From Lachnospiraceae bacterium (lineage in GTDB: Bacteria; Bacillota_A; Clostridia; Lachnospirales; Lachnospiraceae), in NCBI GenBank assembly GCA_024689605.1, contig JAILDD010000005.1:1-6630 (forward strand): a stretch of 6,630 nucleotides of DNA. Direction: 5' to 3'. This document shows, piece after piece, positions 5,701-6,630 of this stretch (position 1 is the first letter of the stretch; each line of letters starts with the position of its first letter). Position numbers and translations under genes: made by a program. The notes beneath the pieces were generated by a model. That model was not told where the DNA came from. It saw nothing but the letters and a program-made list of their open reading frames with translations, and did no database searches.

Positions 5701-6630
5701 TATCCATCCTCAGAATATCCGTCCCTGTCATCATAGGGATAATCATCCTGCTCATCCATGAGCGGCTGAACGATCTTTCTGGTTGTTGAACGCCTCTTTC
5801 TGTCACGGACTGCAGCCTTACCCTCTTCCTCTCCCGCAAGGAGCTCAGCCATGGATGCGGCCAGCTCCCTGGAAAGATTTACTGTATTGAACTTATCCTG
5901 ATCTATCAGCTTGACTTGTATTTCCTCGGTCTCGTCACCGCTTCCGTCGTCATAATATTCAGTGGAATAATCGTCCGTTTCATATTTACTAAGCTCAGCC
6001 TCGTTGCGGACATCAAAAATACGCTGCTGTTCAGGCGTAAGACGCTCATGAAGCATTTTAAGCTCCAAAGCCTTTATTACAACAGGCCCCTTGAAAAACC
6101 ATCTCACTATATCATCACAGGTCTCCACACACTCCCTTGTTGCACCGGCCCTATGATAAAGGTACGCCAGCTGGTAACGCCACTCGGGATGTGATGGTGC
6201 AAAATTATGCATCTGCTTCAGAATATCTATCTGTGACTTAAGTGAACCTCCGCACAGTTCCACCAGCCGGTACTGGAGTATCAGCTTCTCTATGCTATCC
6301 GGATCCAGATTCTTATACAGACGATAGGTCTTTTCCGCATTATCGGTATCGCCCCTCTCAAGATAGAGATCACAGAGAGCATATACTATCTTTTTATTCG
6401 GACGCTTCTTTGCTTTCTTGTTGTTTTTATATGCGAGGCGAAGCATCTCCACCGCTTCATCTGACCTGCCGGACACACGGTAAAGCTGACTGATCTGCAT
6501 GAGAGTGGACATATCTGCAGGAACACGCCTCCAGTCAATGCGGTCCGCTATTCTTACAGCTTTTTTAAAATCATTTTCCGCTGCCAATGATGATATCTGT
6601 TCCAGACGGATCTTGTATTCTCTGTTATCC
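2718..6630 (-). CDS. Large acidic TPR-repeat protein with C-terminal degenerate AAA+-like domain (5' end at or just beyond window edge)
   Basis: Function unknown. Residue numbers count the TTG at 6587-6585 as 1, but that is probably not the start. The frame stays open to 6630, reading DNREYKIRLEQISS just before it, the TTG has no Shine-Dalgarno, and the last visible base (C, so G on the coding strand) would fit an ATG directly before DNREYK. Architecture: TPR-like helices (about 1-185); a block DKFNTVNLSRELAASMAELL (231-250); a basic stretch (261-271); a Tyr-pentad array (291-404); an Ala/Gly/Val patch (445-464); a conserved-looking helical block (about 540-625, QITGQLTIEEALENW); Glu/Asp-rich low complexity (640-727); a duplicated 22-residue motif (728-749, 768-789); Ala-rich 11-mers (784-879); a very acidic linker (881-1041); and an AAA+-like fold (about 1035-1250) with degraded Walker motifs, ending in a basic tail. 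No signal peptide is visible in the window. TPRs, disorder and a pseudo-ATPase fit a cytoplasmic scaffold. The 32-nt spacing to glgB suggests one operon. I recall similar TPR proteins in Lachnospiraceae, unverified. Confidence 0.9.
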   Translation of the reverse strand, partial: DNREYKIRLEQISSLAAENDFKKAVRIADRIDWRRVPADMSTLMQISQLYRVSGRSDEAVEMLRLAYKNNKKAKKRPNKKIVYALCDLYLERGDTDNAEKTYRLYKNLDPDSIEKLILQYRLVELCGGSLKSQIDILKQMHNFAPSHPEWRYQLAYLYHRAGATRECVETCDDIVRWFFKGPVVIKALELKMLHERLTPEQQRIFDVRNEAELSKYETDDYSTEYYDDGSGDETEEIQVKLIDQDKFNTVNLSRELAASMAELLAGEEEGKAAVRDRKRRSTTRKIVQPLMDEQDDYPYDDRDGYSEDGYRGEEYADERYDGEGYQDDRYAEEGYDGSGYQDERYPQEAYQDDRYADGQYAEDGYAEDQYADGRYAEEGYGDENYDDRYQDNGYAAEDCQDDGYVNEPYAEDSYQEEGQQGTGGYQDDRYAEAEGPTFFEDRTNELVIDVPPAGLNPGYVAVPVGVAAGAAVAGAAMGEKAVAADAEEESSGEYTGEYADNEVPAEEVQDDAYEGAHDEEPEVIEKPARRSSAVRVLRTSGRYGDSSIFTQGEDGQMNFDMDRALTEKQITGQLTIEEALENWDVRKDSADELIRLDTEKRILDSTGPIFAEFEKQVKESIARHTEPEPPLGVADRIFEDKYSTAGIDLVPLDKYMEEHEDPEKEAVSESEEVRAEDADTYGSDEAGAGDAEAESDNENYDAEAESDNESYEAENANELEDAESGAAYEEEYPADPEESDYEGVSQDTHGTTIWKEVDAALQADREAAKSAEPEPLEEEKTEGVPQDTHGTTIWKEVDAALQAEKAAAEMAETAADAGEAVVETALDAGEAAAETAAAGVLAAGTAGAVTEAAEIGEAAAIGTAAAEMGVAAAEAVTDIADSAADVIEEAVEEKDDEDELSPGARAVAAALADENDDETSAEDTAEAGEYDISEEESDVPETDESDDDDEQAAGDEDSEEYSEEEFSGEDTSGAEDTEEAEFEDEDSDASGSDDNGYDPEEDDNADASLSTGQIDQIGDALENDADRIGVETVEEINDVYDPEDGDPDFSEEEIEIFEHFFYSKKMRDQILVSIDNLSLAPYVGNVIITGGEKEELRGLAKALLRELQLIEGNFREDRVARVSGAKMNKKDVAGVLAQLDNGALLIEGASDLKRETLEKIANVLEKTDTGIVIMLIDEKKAMDAVIREYPMIGGYFNARIDMAPLTDAALVEYAKNYAYCKEYKIDEERAVLALHQRIDELQIGEHIVSLAEIEEIVDEAIYRSSHHLVSTFLEILSGKRYDKEDAMIILRERDFQGRRGGAA
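2835..3483 (-). other. C-terminal CbbX/SpoVK-like AAA+ domain with degraded catalytic motifs
   Basis: Residues about 1035-1251 of the large protein follow the order of a CbbX/SpoVK-type AAA+ module: a helical lead-in, a beta strand with a P-loop position (GNVIITGGEKEELRG, 1070-1084), a Walker B position (GALLIEGASDL, 1128-1138), a sensor-1 strand with a following helix (IVIMLIDEKKAMDAVI, 1157-1172), the arginine-finger region (YPMIGGYFNARI, 1175-1186) and a small helical lid. The P-loop lacks GxxGxGKT, the Walker B Asp-Glu is Glu-Gly, and the expected PGLxSRF is PMIGGYFN without its arginine. It is therefore probably not an ATPase. The assignment rests on motif order and secondary-structure feel, not a profile search. 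Confidence 0.5.
3951..4238 (-). other. Alanine-rich segment with 11-residue periodicity
   Basis: Residues 784-879 of the large protein are dominated by Ala with regularly spaced Glu/Asp. The first part repeats every 11 residues: ETAADAGEAVV (798-808), ETALDAGEAAA (809-819), then a decaying ETAAAGVLAAG (820-830). Eleven-residue periods are typical of long amphipathic helices such as LEA group 3 and synuclein-type repeats. A long helix or coiled coil is the likely structure; the role is unknown. Confidence 0.7.
4221..4286 (-). repeat. 22-codon direct repeat, downstream copy (with 4341-4406)
   Basis: This copy encodes residues 768-789, EGVPQDTHGTTIWKEVDAALQA split as EGVP + QDTHGTTIWKEVDAALQA. 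It lies exactly 120 bp (40 codons) from its partner. The 66-bp copies differ at 8 bases in 7 codons, 6 of them silent; only one residue changes (Pro771 here, Ser731 there). Confidence 0.95.
4341..4406 (-). repeat. 22-codon direct repeat, upstream copy (with 4221-4286)
   Basis: This copy encodes residues 728-749 (EGVS followed by QDTHGTTIWKEVDAALQA) in the large protein. It contains the only Trp residues of the surrounding low-complexity region, so it is likely a structured or binding motif embedded in disordered sequence. Confidence 0.95.
4503..4562 (-). repeat. 33-bp tandem repeat, two copies, encoding an AEAESDNE(N/S)Y unit
   Basis: Copies at 4503-4529 and 4536-4562 are 27 bases long, differ at one base and are 33 bp apart, so the frame is kept. 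They encode two acidic 11-residue units around residues 676-697 of the large protein, in a Glu/Asp/Ser-rich stretch. This looks like a recent local duplication in a disordered linker. Confidence 0.85.
5376..5717 (-). repeat. Tandem 15-bp repeats encoding about 23 tyrosine pentapeptides
   Basis: Within the large gene, codons 291-404 encode pentads of form Tyr-(Ala/Gln)-(Asp/Glu)-(Asp/Glu/Gly)-x, for example YQDDR, YAEDG and YADGR. Tyrosine recurs every five residues from 291 to 400. Two irregularities are visible: one unit has lost a codon (YDDR, 371-374) and one tyrosine has become Cys385. At DNA level the units are imperfect 15-mers. The exact 20-mer GCATACCGGTCATCCTGATA (plus strand) occurs at 5638-5657 and again outside the array at 5338-5357, with a one-mismatch copy at 5563-5582. 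Such an array can expand or contract by slippage without breaking the frame. Confidence 0.9.

Noticed and set aside
5376..5717. CRISPR-like array
   Set aside because: The units are 15 bp, degenerate and in frame, with no unique spacers. It is a protein-coding repeat.
5300..5761. Overlapping plus- and minus-frame ORFs over the Tyr-pentad array, including a His-rich one
   Set aside because: The 15-bp repeat has no stops in several frames, so long frames appear automatically. Their His/Arg/Met-rich repeats are frame shadows of the Tyr pentads.

Overview
The window looks like a chromosomal segment of an anaerobic Firmicute, most likely Lachnospiraceae (Butyrivibrio/Roseburia-like; genus not resolved). 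The basis is the clostridial style of GlgB and GlgP, strong AGGAGG-type ribosome binding sites, moderate GC with many ATA isoleucine codons, and a large TPR protein whose N-terminus resembles a lineage-restricted Lachnospiraceae family as I remember it. No search was run. All real genes lie on the minus strand, so transcription runs from high to low coordinates.

Layout in transcription order. (1) 6630 to 2718: a very large acidic protein, open at the right window edge. It has an N-terminal TPR domain, a run of about 23 tyrosine-spaced pentapeptides, a hydrophobic Ala/Gly/Val patch, a conserved central helical block, long Glu/Asp-rich low-complexity tracts with internal duplications, an Ala-rich 11-residue-repeat segment, and a C-terminal fold resembling a CbbX/SpoVK-type AAA+ domain with degraded nucleotide-binding motifs. 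(2) 2685 to 733: complete glgB, a glycogen branching enzyme (CBM48 + GH13), 32 nt downstream of gene 1 with no terminator between, so probably co-transcribed. (3) A 105-nt gap (628-732) with a perfect 13-bp inverted repeat and a near-consensus sigma-A promoter threaded through it. (4) 627 to 1: the first 209 codons of glgP, glycogen phosphorylase, cut off by the left window edge.

GlgB introduces alpha-1,6 branches into glycogen, and GlgP releases glucose-1-phosphate from the chain ends, so the right-to-left order is (unknown scaffold-like protein)-synthesis-breakdown. The promoter/hairpin between glgB and glgP suggests phosphorylase can be expressed separately from branching enzyme. The least understood and most interesting object is the 1300-residue TPR/repeat/pseudo-AAA+ protein: its architecture suggests a scaffold or assembly protein, and its position suggests, without proving, a link to glycogen metabolism. 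I see no RNA genes, mobile elements or CRISPR arrays. Apart from the 105-nt and 32-nt gaps the window is fully coding.
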